Shown in pieces: positions 1-7,080 of a DNA stretch of 9,228 nt. The notes under the pieces are model-generated. The model did no database searches. It was given only the letters and a program-made list of their open reading frames with translations, and was not told the DNA's origin. This DNA is from Robiginitomaculum sp. (lineage in GTDB: Bacteria; Pseudomonadota; Alphaproteobacteria; Caulobacterales; Maricaulaceae). Each line of letters opens with the position of its first letter. The first letter of the stretch is position 1. The stretch covers positions 24,164 to 33,391 of the forward strand of contig NVVO01000029.1 in assembly GCA_002733385.1 (NCBI GenBank), written 5' to 3'. The position numbers and the translations under genes are program-made.

Positions 1-1703
1 AGCGTATTGCCGCCGTCATTGCCATCACCGATGGACAGGTTCATGATTTACCAGAAAATCCGGCCAATCTGCTCCCGCCCGGCATACCCTTTCACACCAT
101 CATCATCGGGGATAAAACTGCCCGCGACAGGCGGCTTGATGCCATCATCAGCCCGAAATACGGCATGGTCGGCGAGACCGCCCGCTTCGAGTTACGTCTT
201 GCCGACCTGGGGTTTGAGGGCGAAAAGGCCCAGTTGGAAATCCGCCTGAACGGCGAATTGGTCGCCCGCTTTGCCGCTACGGTCGGCGAGACCATCACCA
301 TTCCGGTCAAGATCGAAAAGCGCGGGATTAACACGGTGGAAATTCGCGCAGCACCGGTCACGGCGGCTGAAGGCGGCGAGCTGACCACGCTCAATAATGT
401 GCTGGTGGCAGAAATCTCCGGAGTGCGCGACCGGCTGCGGGTGTTGTTGATCACCGGCGAGCCCCATATGGGCGGGCGGGCCTGGCGCAACCTACTTAAA
501 TCCGACCCGTCTGTGGATCTGATCCAGTTCACCATCCTGACCAATCCGGGCGTTAAAAACACCTATGCTCAGCCGCGTGAATTATCCTTGATCCGCTTCC
601 CGGACCGGGAATTATTTGAAGACAAGCTGGACGAATTTGATCTGGTGATTTTCGACCAGTTTAAACGCCGCACCATGGCCGCCAGAGGCCGCACCCGTCC
701 CATGCTCAGTCCTTATTATATTTCCAATATTTCCAAATATGTGGAAAACGGCGGCGCGTTGTTGGTGGCGGCAGGCCCGGCCTATGCCACAGACGACGGC
801 TTGGCCCGCTCGCCGTTAATCGCGGTTCTGCCCGCAATGCCCACAGGAAAAACCACCGACACCGCCTTTCGCCCCAAGCTGAACGACAAGGGCAACAGGC
901 ACCCGATAACCGCAATTTTCAAAGGCGATACATCTGCCCGCTGGGGGCGTTGGTACCGTTCCATAGACGCCGAGGTGATCAAGGGAGATGTGTTGATGGA
1001 AAACGATGACGGGTCGCCATTATTGGTGATTGACAAGGTCCGAAAAGGCCGGGTAGCGCTGTTGCTGTCTGATCAGGCCTGGCTCTGGGCAAAAGGTCAC
1101 GACGGCGGCGGGCCTTATAATGAAATGTTCAGGCGCTTATCCCATTGGCTGATGGGCGAACCTGACCTCGAAGCTGACCGCCTTAAAGCCCGCGTGGAGA
1201 ACGGTATTTTGCAAGTTGAGCACTGGGCCTTGGACGATAAAAATACGGGCGTGCAGGTTTTACATCCGGCGGGCGGGCGCGAAGCCCTTAAAATGCGCCG
1301 GGCGTCGCCGGGCTATTTTACCGGCAGTCTTAGGGCTGATGTGCAAGGGGCCTACCGGGTTACGGTCTCAGGGAATGGGGGGGGCGATCTGTCCAGCATT
1401 GCCGCCGCCGGTGCCTTGAACCCTGCCGAATTTAAGCATGTCATTGCCACTGATAAAATCCTGGAGCCTCTGGTCTCGGCGAGCGGCGGCGGTATCTATT
1501 GGGCGGGGGAAACTGGCATTGTTCCGGCTTTGCGCAAAACAAATGCGGGGAGTAAAAACTCTGGCTCCGATTTCGCAGGCCTGGAGGCCCACGAAAAATA
1601 CTCGGTCACCGCGTCGAGGCGCACACCCTTGTCGCCCACATGGATATACTTTCTGCTCATAATGGCCGCCCTGCTGATCGCGTGGCGCCTAGAGGGAAAC
1701 TAG
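1..1703 (+). CDS. Large membrane protein, VWA-like end plus degenerate glutamine-amidotransferase-like domain (5' partial)
   Basis: The reading frame is open from base 3 to the TAG at 1701-1703, giving 566 visible residues; the true start lies upstream of the window. The ATG at 165 is internal, because the protein upstream of it is coherent. Visible residues 1-54 look like the end of a von Willebrand A-type fold (ITDGQVHD at about 7-14, then a strand with IIIGD). Residues about 145-385 resemble the class I glutamine-amidotransferase-like fold: GEPHMGG (152-158), DLVIFD (213-218), GGALLVAAGP (250-259) and GRVALLLSDQAWLW (349-362). No cysteine occurs anywhere in the visible part, so amidotransferase catalysis is unlikely. 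Residues about 546-562 form a C-terminal transmembrane helix with a short WRLEGN tail, which puts most of the protein on the periplasmic side. Proteins of this build in alphaproteobacteria usually sit with MoxR ATPase, DUF58 and DUF4159 genes; that context would lie upstream and is not visible. The molecular function is unknown. Confidence 0.8.
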   Translation, partial: RIAAVIAITDGQVHDLPENPANLLPPGIPFHTIIIGDKTARDRRLDAIISPKYGMVGETARFELRLADLGFEGEKAQLEIRLNGELVARFAATVGETITIPVKIEKRGINTVEIRAAPVTAAEGGELTTLNNVLVAEISGVRDRLRVLLITGEPHMGGRAWRNLLKSDPSVDLIQFTILTNPGVKNTYAQPRELSLIRFPDRELFEDKLDEFDLVIFDQFKRRTMAARGRTRPMLSPYYISNISKYVENGGALLVAAGPAYATDDGLARSPLIAVLPAMPTGKTTDTAFRPKLNDKGNRHPITAIFKGDTSARWGRWYRSIDAEVIKGDVLMENDDGSPLLVIDKVRKGRVALLLSDQAWLWAKGHDGGGPYNEMFRRLSHWLMGEPDLEADRLKARVENGILQVEHWALDDKNTGVQVLHPAGGREALKMRRASPGYFTGSLRADVQGAYRVTVSGNGGGDLSSIAAAGALNPAEFKHVIATDKILEPLVSASGGGIYWAGETGIVPALRKTNAGSKNSGSDFAGLEAHEKYSVTASRRTPLSPTWIYFLLIMAALLIAWRLEGN

Positions 1704-1794
1704 GGTGAAGGGCAATTAGAGGTTTTCGAGTTTTTAGGTGACAGACGCCGGATACAAGTTCTAAGAGAGAACAAAGTTAAAGTGAGGAACACCC

Positions 1795-3279
1795 ATGAAG
1801 TCTATATCCAAATTTATGTTACTGGCGGCAGTTAGCTCGCTGACATTGGTAGCTTGTGAAAAAGCGCAAAATACTGTGCCCGCCAATGAGGCCCAAGCCA
1901 GTGAAACAAAGGCGAATCAAATCTCTGTCAAAACCAGCGGCAAAGCCAAAAACGTCATCCTGTTCATTGGCGACGGCATGGGCATTTCCACCATCACGGC
2001 GGCGCGGATTTTTGATGGCCAATCCAAAGGTATGAGCGGCGAAGACAATAAATTATCATTCGAAGAATTTCCCAACTTATCCTTGGTCAAAACCTATAAT
2101 CTCGATGCCCAAGTTGCCGACAGTGCTGGCACGGCCAGTGCCATGAATACCGGGCTAAAAACCCAGATTGGCAAAATCAATGTGCAGCCAGACGGGCTGT
2201 TTGCCGGATGCGCCGACAGCACAGCGACACCGCCGACCCTGTTTGCCGATATGGCCGAGCGAGCCGGCATGTCTACCGGCATCGTCTCCACGGCCCGCCT
2301 GACCCATGCTACTCCTGCCGCCGTTTATGGCCATGCCATAAGCCGTGGCTGGGAGGGCGACGCGGATATCCACCCCGTCGGGGTAGAACGCGGTTGTACT
2401 GACTTGGCCCAACAACTAATCAACTATAATATTGGCGACGGGCTGGAGCTGGCTCTTGGCGGCGGACGGCGATCATTTGTGCCCAAGGCTTTTCTAGCAA
2501 GTGGGCGGCGCACCGACGGCCAAGATTTGACGGCCAGTTGGGAGGCCAAAGGTGATCAAAAGGGCGATCAATATGTCTATGTCTCTAGCGCAGGCGAGCT
2601 TCGCGGCCTTAAACCCGAGGCAAAACAAAAAATCCTTGGTCTGTTTAGCAATAGCCATATGGATTATGAAACCGACCGCAATAATGCCGAGCAACCGTCC
2701 CTGACCGAAATGACTGAATTTGCCATTAAAAACTTAGAAGCACGCGGTACTGGCTATTATCTAATGGTCGAAGCCGGACGCATCGACCATGCCCATCACG
2801 GCTCCAATGCTTACCGGGCCCTGTCCGAGACCCAGGAACTGGCTCGCGCTGTGGCTCTGGCAGACGAGCTAACCAATGATGAGGACACTCTGATATTGGT
2901 CACGGCTGACCACAGCCATGTGTTCACCATCGCCGGATATCCAAAGCTTGGCAATCCGATATTGGGACTTGTATATCCGCCCGATGACGAAACCGGCAAA
3001 GCTGCAACCGCCCCGAGCAAGGCCGCCGACGGCCTGCCCTATACAACACTGGGCTATCACAACGGCTCCAATGTGCGCTCAAGCGTGGAGCAAACCGATA
3101 ATATGGTGCAGGCCAAGGACTATAAACAGCAGTCCGCCGTGCGCCGCGCCTCCGAAACCCACGCAGGCGAGGACGTGGCTCTATTCGCCAAAGGCCCCGG
3201 GGCTGATGCCGTAAAAGGTGTTATAGATCAGGCGGAAATTTTCGATATTATGGTGGGTGCGGTCGGGCTTGAGGAGTAA
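1795..3279 (+). CDS. phoA: Alkaline phosphatase lipoprotein, PhoA superfamily
   Basis: A 494-residue Zn/Mg phosphomonoesterase (EC 3.1.3.1) that releases inorganic phosphate in the periplasm or at the membrane surface. Residues 1-20 are a lipoprotein signal peptide with lipobox LVAC and lipidated Cys21. Key residues: Asp60 in IGDGMG (metal), nucleophile Ser110 in ADSAGTASAMNTG, Arg184 in HAISRGW (phosphate binding), Glu326, Asp331 and His335 in EAGRIDHAHHG, Asp372-His373 in TADHSHV, and His456 in SETHAGEDVALFAKGP. His171 and His332 occupy the positions of E. coli Asp153 and Lys328, as in animal alkaline phosphatases. Cys139 and Cys201 match the spacing of the conserved animal disulfide. The start is supported by GAGGA at 1784-1788, six bases before ATG. 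The gene begins 91 bp after the preceding stop with no terminator between. A weak promoter-like pair, GTGACA (1738-1743) and TCTAAG (1760-1765), lies in that gap. No Pho box was seen there. The family call is secure; the symbol is by family. Confidence 0.95.
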   Translation: MKSISKFMLLAAVSSLTLVACEKAQNTVPANEAQASETKANQISVKTSGKAKNVILFIGDGMGISTITAARIFDGQSKGMSGEDNKLSFEEFPNLSLVKTYNLDAQVADSAGTASAMNTGLKTQIGKINVQPDGLFAGCADSTATPPTLFADMAERAGMSTGIVSTARLTHATPAAVYGHAISRGWEGDADIHPVGVERGCTDLAQQLINYNIGDGLELALGGGRRSFVPKAFLASGRRTDGQDLTASWEAKGDQKGDQYVYVSSAGELRGLKPEAKQKILGLFSNSHMDYETDRNNAEQPSLTEMTEFAIKNLEARGTGYYLMVEAGRIDHAHHGSNAYRALSETQELARAVALADELTNDEDTLILVTADHSHVFTIAGYPKLGNPILGLVYPPDDETGKAATAPSKAADGLPYTTLGYHNGSNVRSSVEQTDNMVQAKDYKQQSAVRRASETHAGEDVALFAKGPGADAVKGVIDQAEIFDIMVGAVGLEE

Positions 3280-3294
3280 CGACAATACTAAAAC

Positions 3295-3451
3295 TGTCAT
3301 CCCGCGCCCCGACGCGGGACCTCGTCGGTTGTTTCACAAGGTGATCAAACCACATATTCCGTATTTACTTTCACCAATTGAGTTTACCTTGATTTCGGGT
3401 TAACTGCGCCTACGAGGTCCCGCATCTCCGCTGCGCTACGTGCGGGATACA
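3295..3451. repeat. Palindromic intergenic element (REP/MITE-like)
   Basis: The two ends are GC-rich and inverted relative to each other. A perfect 12-bp arm, GCGGGACCTCGT (3314-3325), is matched by ACGAGGTCCCGC (3412-3423). Each end also holds its own local hairpin: CCCGCG (3301-3306) with CGCGGG (3313-3318), and CCCGCA (3419-3424) with TGCGGG (3441-3446). The outer edges, TGTCATCCCGC and GCGGGATACA, are near-complementary with one gap. The roughly 85-bp centre is AT-richer and starts with a third imperfect hairpin (GGTT..TCAC, 3327-3337, with GTGA..AACC, 3341-3351). This layout is typical of dispersed non-coding palindromic elements between convergent genes. Its copy number in the genome cannot be seen here. 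Confidence 0.65.
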
Positions 3452-3490
3452 AGACTTATTATTGGCGGCACCACAAAACCCAAGCAACAA

Positions 3491-3516
3491 AAAAGGCGGG
3501 GAAAACCCCGCCTTTT
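3491..3516. terminator. Bidirectional rho-independent terminator
   Basis: A perfect 11-bp stem, AAAAGGCGGGG (3491-3501) and CCCCGCCTTTT (3506-3516), has an AAAA loop. It is followed on the plus strand by CTTT and on the minus strand by more T residues (complement of the A run from 3489). It lies 24 bp beyond the receptor stop and about 210 bp beyond the phosphatase stop, so it can end both convergent transcripts. Confidence 0.9.
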
Positions 3517-3540
3517 CTTTATGTAAAATTCTAAGCTGAC

Positions 3541-6500
3541 CTAGAATTTATATTTAGCACCAATCTGTATACGCCATAACGTATCACCAGTATCCGTGAA
3601 AATATTTACCGCGTTTGGATTGAAATCATCATAGACATATTGACCGCCGACAATTGTCGCCGCCAAAACATCGACACCTTCAGCTGTGTTACTTGTGTTC
3701 ACAAAACGTTGTACACCAAAATCGCTATCAATAAAATTCAGGAAATTTTCAAAATTTACAGAAATCTCGAGTTTATGTCCTCGTATGGGCACTGGAATTT
3801 CTTGAGTAAACCTCATGTCCATGTCGGCTGTAGTAGGCTGGGTAACCGCAGCTCTTGGCGCAATCGAGCCCGCAAACTGGGAAAGATTGTTTTCTTCAAT
3901 GAAGTTAAAGAAACCAGCTGTGTCAAACCCTGGTGCGAAAGTCACAAGAGGATCTGTAGGGCTTGTTGGGATATAAAGCAGGCTACGGGCTTCATCATCT
4001 GAATCGCCAAATGTGTTCTGAGAGGTTCTGGCGTCAAAAACAAAACCAAGTGGGCGTCCGGTTCGCACGCGGAAGAAAACACCAAATGTTGATGCCGCAT
4101 CTTTCCAAAATTCCTCACGGAAAGTGGCACCAACAACAAAGTTATGCCTGTTGTTAAAGAACGAGTCTGCTACAGGAACATTGTTGAAGTTGGATGTTGT
4201 AACTTCTTCAAAGTTTGAACCTGCAGTTGATGAATTCCCTGCATTGCCGACTTCCGCATCGGAGAACGCATACCCTAAGCGCAGATCAACTGTGGCTGTG
4301 TTTACCAATTCAAACTGCTTCATAAATTGGGCTGAGAAGGAAATAGCGCGTCCGCCGCCGTTAACGGCATTGGTCATAAGAATGCTTTGTCCAACATCAG
4401 CGCCAGCAAAACATGCGGCAGATGTGTTATTGTAAGTCCGAAGGTCTGCACTTAATGTCGCACTACACCCGGCAAGAAGCGGGTCAATATTTGCAAATAT
4501 AGGCCGTCCGTCCGGAGCTGTCCCGTTTTGAGCAATACTCAGATCTATAAAGTCAATAGCATTACGGTTTTTGCTATATATGAAATCTAGATTGGTTTGC
4601 CAGCCGTCCAGAAAAGAAACGCCGGTTCCCTCGGAAAAGTGTGACAACCCCAAACTTAAACGGTCAACACTTGGCGGAGTGAAGTTAGGATCGGTCGCCG
4701 CAACATCAGCATCAAAAACTGCTGTTCTGGCTTGCTGTTCCTGTGCTAAACATCCTGGCAGTCCTTGAAATTGACCACCAACTATAGTCCCTGCTAAATC
4801 GGCAGCTGTACAGACATCATTAGTTCCAAAATTATCGCCTGCATCACCCAGCGCAATTGTACCGCCGAAGTTTTGGAATGCATTTGAGAAAAACACGGCC
4901 GGGTCACCACCTGTAAAACGACCATATCCGGCCGTTAAAGTTGTATCACCATATTTGTTGGTTGGCAATTCCCAAGTAAGCCCAATACGTGGTTGAAATA
5001 TGCTAAACCCGTCAAAAGCTTGGCTATTTGCAAAACCATAACGTTGTTGAAAAACAGGGTTTAATTCAGGTTGATCCGCTGATTTAAAGAAGTCATACCG
5101 CACCCCGGCAACCAGTTGTACGTTGTCTTTGATTTGCCACTCATCCTGTATGTAAAGTGTGTGGTTATTTCGAGAAAATGAAGCGGCTGCATCATTAATA
5201 TCGCCAGTGAAAGACCCATTTTGGCGAATAAGCCGTGGTGTACCTGCCTCAAGTGCAGCCACGTCATCAAAGAAAAGAGTCCCGGTCGCATTAATAACAA
5301 AAAGGTTGAAAATGTCTAACCTATCAAGCTCATAACCGGCTGTAATAGTATGATCACCTTTTAAATAAGTACCTGAGATTTTCAACTGATCCACACGTGT
5401 GTCCAGTTGGTTCGCACTGCGGAAAATGCCGGGACCAGAGGCAAAGTTCTGACCAAAAAATTCATTGCTGAAAGAAAGAGGCCCAATCGCAACACGGGGG
5501 ATAGGATTAGCAGACTGTTGCTCGCCGCCGCCTAACGGGTCTTGAATATCTCCAATATTAATCCGCGAGGCTCTGATTTCCGTCGAAAAGTTATCTGTCC
5601 AATTCGAGAACAAACGTAGAGAATAACTCTTGGAATCAGACCCTACATTAAAAAAGTTATCCGCAAAAGTAAACCGGCCACGACCACTGCCGAGGTCATC
5701 ATCTGTAAGCGACAATTCCTGTAGTTTAGTATATGTACCTTCCAATCGGTGATCATCATTTATATTCCAGTCCAGGCGACCAAAGAAGCGGCGACTGGTC
5801 CTAGGTAGAGTTCTGATTTGCCCTCCAACATCACGGCCAAAAATACTTTGAATAGCCGCGGCAGCACGGTCAGCCTCAGCTTGCGTAAAGGCCGTCGTCG
5901 GATTTGCAAAACCGGCACCTATACCCTCACTTTGAATACCACCAGAATCTGTTTCTTCATAAGCTCCATAGAAAAACAACTTATCTTTGATAATAGGGCC
6001 GCCAATTTCTGCTCCCCAGTTATAATTGTCGAAATCAGCTTCGATTGTATTCCCTTCGATTGTACTCCCTGTCAAGCCATCACCTGTATAAAGTCCAAAA
6101 AATGATCCGCTCAACTCATTCGTACCAGACTTGGTTGTGGAATTGATGGCACAGCCGGTGAATTGCCCGTATTGAACATCAATGGGCGAAAATTCCACTG
6201 CTGTCGCAGCAACGGCGTCAAACGGAACCGGGAATGTATTACGAGCAGATGTGCCAGATGAATTCAAACCAAAGGAATCACCGGAACGAATACCGTCAAT
6301 CGTAAACGCGTTACCACGTGAATTTCCGCCTAAACAATTAACCTGAAAACCCCTGCCGCCAGAACCTCGTGCGATATTTACACGTGGGTCAATTCTGATG
6401 ACATCTCTGATTTGACGGCTTATGGACGGAAGGGCTTCAATCGTAGAAAGATCGAACGAAGAACTTGGCCCTACGGCCAAATTCACAAGATTTGCACGGG

Positions 6501-6897
6501 TCGCCGTTACAATAATCTCATCTCTGCCCTCTACACGTTCTTGAAGTGCAAAATTGAGGTTCGTGGCACCCGACAACCCAAGAGAAATATCTGTTACGGC
6601 TGTATCTTGAAAACGGTCAGAGACGACGCGCACTGTATAAGGCCCGCCAACAGTTAGGCCACGCGCACTGAAACCACCACTGGAGTTCGTTACCACAGTC
6701 CGCGAAGCGCCTGTTCGTGTGTCTGTAATCGTAACGGATTCTCCAACGGCAGGTGAGCCGTCAGGTGCCGTAACAACACCTTTAACAGATGATGTAATTT
6801 GCTGTGCCATAGCCGTTGTGGACATTGCCATTGCCAGTGCGATGGTCGATGCACCTAGCATGCCAGCAAGTACTGTTGATTTAGTTAGTTTATTCAT
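3541..6897 (-). CDS. TonB-dependent outer-membrane receptor with carboxypeptidase-regulatory-like domain
   Basis: A 1118-residue outer-membrane active transporter, energised by TonB-ExbB-ExbD. Residues 1-31 are a Sec signal peptide ending AMA, with predicted cleavage before Gln32. Residues about 35-118 form a carboxypeptidase-regulatory-like beta domain (VKGVVTAPDGSPAVGESVTI). DEIIVTA (126-132) is a TonB-box-like segment. The plug follows at about 140-260 (ALPSISRQIRDVIRIDPRVN, FTIDGIR, then INSTTKSGTNELSGSFFG). The remainder is the beta barrel, ending in GAKYKF with the terminal Phe expected of barrel proteins. The length and N-terminal domain match the Oar-like group rather than classical siderophore receptors of about 700 residues. 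Six cysteines fall in three local pairs, one in the plug and two in probable external loops. The start is supported by minus-strand GAGGGG (6905-6910), seven bases before ATG. It lies between two alkaline phosphatase genes, which suggests a phosphorylated substrate, but this is inference. Sampled 60-base lines of this gene are 33-50% GC, lower than sampled lines of its neighbours. Confidence 0.93.
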   Translation of the reverse strand: MNKLTKSTVLAGMLGASTIALAMAMSTTAMAQQITSSVKGVVTAPDGSPAVGESVTITDTRTGASRTVVTNSSGGFSARGLTVGGPYTVRVVSDRFQDTAVTDISLGLSGATNLNFALQERVEGRDEIIVTATRANLVNLAVGPSSSFDLSTIEALPSISRQIRDVIRIDPRVNIARGSGGRGFQVNCLGGNSRGNAFTIDGIRSGDSFGLNSSGTSARNTFPVPFDAVAATAVEFSPIDVQYGQFTGCAINSTTKSGTNELSGSFFGLYTGDGLTGSTIEGNTIEADFDNYNWGAEIGGPIIKDKLFFYGAYEETDSGGIQSEGIGAGFANPTTAFTQAEADRAAAAIQSIFGRDVGGQIRTLPRTSRRFFGRLDWNINDDHRLEGTYTKLQELSLTDDDLGSGRGRFTFADNFFNVGSDSKSYSLRLFSNWTDNFSTEIRASRINIGDIQDPLGGGEQQSANPIPRVAIGPLSFSNEFFGQNFASGPGIFRSANQLDTRVDQLKISGTYLKGDHTITAGYELDRLDIFNLFVINATGTLFFDDVAALEAGTPRLIRQNGSFTGDINDAAASFSRNNHTLYIQDEWQIKDNVQLVAGVRYDFFKSADQPELNPVFQQRYGFANSQAFDGFSIFQPRIGLTWELPTNKYGDTTLTAGYGRFTGGDPAVFFSNAFQNFGGTIALGDAGDNFGTNDVCTAADLAGTIVGGQFQGLPGCLAQEQQARTAVFDADVAATDPNFTPPSVDRLSLGLSHFSEGTGVSFLDGWQTNLDFIYSKNRNAIDFIDLSIAQNGTAPDGRPIFANIDPLLAGCSATLSADLRTYNNTSAACFAGADVGQSILMTNAVNGGGRAISFSAQFMKQFELVNTATVDLRLGYAFSDAEVGNAGNSSTAGSNFEEVTTSNFNNVPVADSFFNNRHNFVVGATFREEFWKDAASTFGVFFRVRTGRPLGFVFDARTSQNTFGDSDDEARSLLYIPTSPTDPLVTFAPGFDTAGFFNFIEENNLSQFAGSIAPRAAVTQPTTADMDMRFTQEIPVPIRGHKLEISVNFENFLNFIDSDFGVQRFVNTSNTAEGVDVLAATIVGGQYVYDDFNPNAVNIFTDTGDTLWRIQIGAKYKF

Positions 6898-7002
6898 TGG
6901 GGAACCCCTCGTTCAAATTGATATATACGCTAAATGGAAAGCGACTTGCACTCACTGTGTCCCGTTTATTAACTTTTTTCAATAGTTTTTGTGGTTTTTT
7001 AT

Positions 7003-7023
7003 CAACTAGCTGTTAACTAGTTG
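7003..7023. promoter_or_regulatory. Operator-like palindrome
   Basis: Seven-base perfect arms, CAACTAG (7003-7009) and CTAGTTG (7017-7023), flank the 7-base spacer CTGTTAA. AACTAG also occurs as a direct repeat at 7004 and 7015, an 11-bp period or about one helical turn. The site lies just upstream of the candidate Pho box and is followed by no T-run, so a dimeric regulator site is more likely than a terminator. The regulator is unknown. Confidence 0.45.
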
Positions 7024-7027
7024 CCAA

Positions 7028-7045
7028 GTGTGATATTTATGTCAT
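7028..7045 (+). promoter_or_regulatory. Candidate Pho box (PhoB site)
   Basis: GTGTGATATTTATGTCAT matches about 14 of 18 positions of the PhoB consensus (two CTGTCAT-like heptamers at an 11-bp period). The second heptamer is nearly perfect. It reads toward the phoD-like gene, whose ATG is 36 bp downstream, consistent with PhoB replacing the -35 element. No good -10 is visible at the expected distance, and the implied 5' leader would be short (about 15-20 bases). Confidence 0.5.
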
Positions 7046-7080
7046 TCTTTATCGGCAATCATCAGAAAACGAGATATTAA

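Larger units (their letters stand above)
3280..3540. other. Convergent intergenic region with repeat element and terminator
   Basis: This stretch separates the stop codons of the convergent phosphatase and receptor genes and holds no convincing gene. It is occupied by a palindromic element (about 3295-3451) followed by a strong bidirectional terminator (3491-3516). The bases between them, about 3452-3490, show nothing notable. Confidence 0.8.
6898..7080. promoter_or_regulatory. Divergent regulatory region between receptor gene and phoD
   Basis: This 183-bp AT-rich region carries the promoters of two divergent genes. The receptor side has a TATATAT stretch (6921-6927 read on the minus strand) as a possible -10, without a convincing -35. 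The phoD side has a candidate Pho box at 7028-7045 and a palindrome at 7003-7023. The order of elements suggests shared or mutually influencing control, but only phoD has a correctly oriented Pho box. Confidence 0.6.

Noticed and set aside
165..167. ATG at 165 as the start of the first gene
   Set aside because: The frame is open to the window edge, and upstream codons encode a VWA-like segment that continues smoothly into this point.
92..562. Minus-strand 156-codon open frame
   Set aside because: It is antisense to the coherent first gene, with a low-complexity Ser/Arg-rich translation typical of a shadow frame.
1738..1765. GTGACA/TCTAAG promoter-like pair before the phoA-like gene
   Set aside because: Spacing is 16 bp but both hexamers are weak, so it is noted only in the gene entry and not called as a separate promoter.
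3294..3300. CTGTCAT half Pho box downstream of the phosphatase gene
   Set aside because: It has no second heptamer 11 bp on, lies in a convergent 3' region, and is explained as the edge of the palindromic element.
3640..4435. Plus-strand open frames (3640-4002, 4124-4435) opposite the receptor gene
   Set aside because: They are antisense to a clearly coding beta-barrel gene, show no recognisable domain and have no good ribosome binding site.
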